A stretch of DNA of 15,971 nt from positions 2,106 through 18,076 of the forward strand of contig CACYNZ010000036.1 in assembly GCA_902775835.1 (NCBI GenBank), in the 5' to 3' direction. Position numbers and translations under genes: made by a program. The stretch comes from an uncultured Eubacteriales bacterium. Its GTDB lineage: Bacteria; Bacillota_A; Clostridia; Christensenellales; Aristaeellaceae. Below the pieces are notes generated by a model. The model ran no database searches. It was not told the origin of the DNA and saw nothing but the letters and a program-made list of their open reading frames with translations. Positions 14,101 through 15,971 of the stretch are shown piece after piece (the first letter of the stretch is position 1; every line of letters starts with the position of its first letter).

Positions 14101-14410
14101 CCAGCGCGGGCTTGATCACCTGATTGTAATAGACGAAATCATAGTGATTCGTTTTGTCCAGTGCGCGCTGGATGCGTCCGCCGAGCTCCGGAAGGATCAT
14201 GACATACAGGTAATCGTTTTCCAGGATCACGGCCCGGTACTGCACGTCTTCCCTGGTCTCGCTGATCTTCTCGCAGATCGGCACGGGATACACCTTGCCG
14301 GTGGAACCCTGATAGGCACGCTTTTCAATAAACAGCGGATTCTTTTCCATATCTCCCGTTCTGTAGGTGGGAATGGTGACGACCTGTTCATATACCTTTG
14401 CTCTTTCCAT
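11162..14410 (-). CDS. DUF5107 domain protein with C-terminal TPR repeats
   Basis: A 1082-residue protein of the DUF5107-TPR type. Residues ~40-340 form the DUF5107 region, which resembles galactose-mutarotase-like/carbohydrate-binding beta-sandwiches: MILPELGGRIQRALD and SGGIEFNWPQHHRPS are its most distinctive blocks. A second beta-rich stretch (~355-460) follows. From ~505 to ~1060 there are at least nine TPR-like 34-residue repeats (for example AWFNLGLALEQLDRLQEAYD, AHYFLGELLYDRKQYDAAI, WYVMGCANRMLGNADEAKA). No signal peptide is seen, suggesting a cytoplasmic protein. ATG 14410 is chosen because AAGGAG lies 8 nt upstream; a GTG at 14419 would abut that site. AAGGAG overlaps the TAA of the GH35 gene, so the two are coupled. 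Family members sit near glycosidases; a sugar-active or scaffold role is inferred. Confidence 0.88.
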   Translation of the reverse strand: MERAKVYEQVVTIPTYRTGDMEKNPLFIEKRAYQGSTGKVYPVPICEKISETREDVQYRAVILENDYLYVMILPELGGRIQRALDKTNHYDFVYYNQVIKPALVGLAGPWISGGIEFNWPQHHRPSTFMPVDCTWHENEDGSATVVIGETDRIHGTKGNASMTLYPDRAYIEIRGRLFNPTDYPQTFLWWANPAVSVNNDTFSVFPPDVNAVMDHGKRAVSTFPIATGEYYKADYSAGVDISRYRSIRVPTSYMAAHSDFDFVGNFDEGRDAGLLHVADHHISPGKKQWTWGCGDFGKTWDRNLTDEDGPYIELMTGVFCDNQPDFAWLKPQEEKNFVQYFMPYKTVGRVSNATRDVVLGVDFLDAEGRVVEASPFEYGREAAERVENRAARARLKVYATGTWKHASVIAWSSGVEVYRKTVDLSPAAAFVDTVEGLRDYRVEVRDEQGSVLCAYTEYVKENRPIPEPASVLGSPEEIQSLEELYLAGQHLEQYRHATYLPSDYYLEGLRRDPTDIRLNNAYGLYLLRNAKTEESVKYFRAAIAKQTWRNPNPYSGEAWFNLGLALEQLDRLQEAYDAFYKATWSAETAGAAFQHLACICVRQGSMQKALQFADESLFRGWHDMKARSLKACILGRLCPDSAEYARFLEESLAIDPLYLSLLRRSADRSAFDRATGGRIEEYLNVAYEYMGFGFWQEAADTLRACPAEGPMKHYALAFAEGRMGHADAARSAAEKGESMSTDLCFPNRPLEKKILEYAVSILPKAPKAHYFLGELLYDRKQYDAAICHWQTAVREMPELASAHRALSIACYNHGDRSLAAGEIAQACRLEPGNSRFLLEQEQLLDRLEHSVKERLALLEAHAELIPDRYALMLAYVKLLNLDGQHEKALDLMMHYTFHVWEGGEGKVADEYKKALFALAECALEEGRPEEAMEYARRTLAYPVNLGEGKLDNVPDNRAWYVMGCANRMLGNADEAKACFVRATEGSQVPEPVRYYNDQPSDYIYYQGLAFAALGDMEKAKKSFHQLIIFGERHIFDRVGYDFFAVSMPELEVYQDDIQKRSDDYCRRMMELGRRGLEALQAE

Positions 14411-14422
14411 GCTGCTCACTCC

Positions 14423-15970
14423 TTACAGACATATCTCATATACAGGCTGGACCCGGACATCCAGCAGCTCACCCGTGTTGGAACGCACTTCCTCATTGCG
14501 CGCTGCCATGGCCGATTCCACATTCACCTTCGCTCCTTCGCGAAGCGGCGCGATTTTCAGAACCATTTCCCTGTCAAGGCTCTCCTCATGCTCCATCAGG
14601 CCGATTTCCCACACATCGTAGTTGCAGAAATTGTCGCTGATCATCCGGTCATTCATAAACAGCATCCCGATATCTCCCCGATACCGGATCTGCAGCCGCG
14701 CGTCCTTCAGACCCTCCAGCGCACGCTCCGGCACCTTCAGCCTCCACCGGAAGGGTGCGGCCGGTGTACACTGCACCGGAATCTGCTTTTCTTCCGCGCA
14801 TGTCCTGTATACACCCCAGACACCGTCGTCCTCAAGACGCTCCGCCCGGCCTTCCAGCCGGTGCGCGGGATAGCAGAAGACGCGGTTCTCCGCCTCTGTG
14901 CTTTCCAGGCGCAGCGCGCCCGCCTCGTCCTCCAGAAGCGCGGCTTCAGTCCGCACAAGGCTTCCGTCCCGGAGCAGGAACAGTGTGTCCGCCTCATGGC
15001 GGGTAAGTAGCAGGATATCCACCTGCCTGCCATCCTTTTTCACAGTGAAGCAGTTCCCTCTGCCGGACAGGTCCGCGCCGTCCTCGAACCAGAACGCGCC
15101 GTCCATGCCGTCGGGCACCATGAACACATAGGTGATCCGCTCCCCGATCACCGTGCGCAGAACGGGCTGCGCATACGCCTTCTCCAGCATGATGCCGTCC
15201 ATGTCAAAATGGAACGGAAGCACGGCGTTTTCGTCCGCGGCGATGGAGATATCAAAGTCATACACGCCGCTCCGGGTTTCCACGCGCACCGGACGGTGCG
15301 TTTTCGCCGGCATGTTCCGGTGATCCTGGAAGTTATTGATGAACAGGAACCCGCTCTCCCCGTCACTGCGCACCGCATAGCGCAGCGTGTCCAGGTCCGT
15401 GGGCTCGATGGCGGAGGCACCCTCCGGAAGAACGGTCTCCATGGGCGCCAGGCGCTGTCCGAAGAAGCGCGTAAGGAAATGCATGGTCTTCAGCCGGCTG
15501 TAGCTCTCCCGCACCTGGCCGAACTCGCCCAGCGCCGCCTGATAGTCATAGCTGAGCTTCGGCACCTGGGACTCATTGAGATATGTGCCATGCCGGCCCA
15601 GAGGATTGGTTCCGCCGTGGAACATGTAATACCCCAGGAAATTGCAGCCCGAACCCAGCTTGATGTTGGCCAGCGCGTCCACGCTCCTGTACGGGTAGAT
15701 AAAGCGGTAATAATAGCAGCACATCATGCCGGCGCCCATCTCACAGCAGGCATAGGGCCGGTCCTCCGGCGCATAGGGCGGGGCAAAGTCGTCTCCCCAT
15801 TTCACGCCGTTGTGGTGATAGTCCTCATACACATACTCTTCGGTGGCCGGATGCTCCCCGCTGTGCGAATAGAAAATCCAGGGCCGGTAGGCATAGCCGC
15901 CCCAGAGGGGCAGCACCCGGGGAGAATAGGCCGCGCCGCCCCAGGCCGTTCCGGTAAAGAACGCAGGCCT
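14423..15970 (-). CDS. Divergent GH35 beta-galactosidase-like protein (N-terminus outside the window)
   Basis: Only the last ~515 residues are present; the frame is open to the window edge, and the internal GTG at 15916 is not the start. The visible TIM-barrel end has PAFFTGTAWGG, then CCEMGAGMMCCYYYR, whose Glu stands where GH35 enzymes have the catalytic nucleophile, then GYYMFHGGTNPLGRHGTYL, the clear GH35 signature, followed by KLSYDYQAALGEFGQ. The E-M-G-A-G-M context differs from the E-F-W-x-G-W of classical GH35 beta-galactosidases, pointing to a distinct subgroup. The C-terminal part is beta-rich, with a jelly-roll-like end (RWRLKVPERALEGL, LQIRYRGDIGMLFMNDR). Whether it has a signal peptide or the acid/base Glu cannot be seen. 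It is upstream of, and coupled to, the DUF5107-TPR gene (12 nt apart). It likely releases beta-linked galactose from oligosaccharides. Confidence 0.85.
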   Translation of the reverse strand, partial: RPAFFTGTAWGGAAYSPRVLPLWGGYAYRPWIFYSHSGEHPATEEYVYEDYHHNGVKWGDDFAPPYAPEDRPYACCEMGAGMMCCYYYRFIYPYRSVDALANIKLGSGCNFLGYYMFHGGTNPLGRHGTYLNESQVPKLSYDYQAALGEFGQVRESYSRLKTMHFLTRFFGQRLAPMETVLPEGASAIEPTDLDTLRYAVRSDGESGFLFINNFQDHRNMPAKTHRPVRVETRSGVYDFDISIAADENAVLPFHFDMDGIMLEKAYAQPVLRTVIGERITYVFMVPDGMDGAFWFEDGADLSGRGNCFTVKKDGRQVDILLLTRHEADTLFLLRDGSLVRTEAALLEDEAGALRLESTEAENRVFCYPAHRLEGRAERLEDDGVWGVYRTCAEEKQIPVQCTPAAPFRWRLKVPERALEGLKDARLQIRYRGDIGMLFMNDRMISDNFCNYDVWEIGLMEHEESLDREMVLKIAPLREGAKVNVESAMAARNEEVRSNTGELLDVRVQPVYEICL

Positions 15971-15971
15971 C

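Noticed and set aside
13766..15010. A 414-codon open frame on the plus strand across the GH35/DUF5107 junction
   Set aside because: It is antisense to two recognised genes and shows no domain; GC-rich codon usage leaves long open frames on the opposite strand here.

Overview
The window looks like a chromosomal segment of a GC-rich, probably anaerobic, gut-type Bacillota (Clostridia or Erysipelotrichia). The evidence is a feoA-feoA-feoB cluster followed by a small Cys-rich membrane protein, strong AGGAGG-type ribosome binding sites, tight operons, a TIGR04076-family protein, and a GH35/DUF5107 carbohydrate locus. The taxon is inferred from gene content and style only. No rRNA, tRNA, transposase, CRISPR array or prophage structural gene is visible.

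Layout. (1) 3-1116, plus strand: a ParB/sulfiredoxin-like domain fused to a HAD-like domain (5' end outside the window). It overlaps by 8 nt a second gene encoding a paralogous stand-alone HAD-like protein, and a very strong terminator closes the pair. (2) 5203-1275, minus strand: a three-gene ABC exporter (ATPase, two ABC-2 permeases), then a SplB-like radical SAM protein whose 3' end overlaps a TIGR04076 gene by 50 nt. (3) 5204-5554: a 351-nt divergent promoter region with a near-consensus feo promoter and two DtxR/IdeR-like palindromes about three helical turns apart. (4) 5555-9016, plus strand: feoA, feoA, feoB (with a ~110-residue acidic insert after its first membrane segment), a 57-residue Cys-rich membrane protein, and a heavy-metal-associated (HMA) domain protein whose Shine-Dalgarno sequence can be sequestered in one of two mutually exclusive hairpins. 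(5) 10900-9149, minus strand: a HAD-IA phosphatase/mutase-like protein and a cytosolic type I L-asparaginase (ansA). (6) 15970-11162, minus strand: the C-terminal part of a divergent GH35-type beta-galactosidase-like enzyme, then a 1082-residue DUF5107-TPR protein.

How the genes work together. The feo operon imports ferrous iron: FeoB is the transporter, the FeoA proteins are its SH3-like partners, and the Cys-rich and HMA proteins are likely accessory metal handlers. The sequence suggests repression by an iron-dependent DtxR-family regulator. The GH35 and DUF5107 genes are translationally coupled and probably act on the same galactoside or oligosaccharide. The ParB-HAD/HAD pair and the radical SAM/TIGR04076 pair are the least explained parts of the window and the best candidates for something undescribed.
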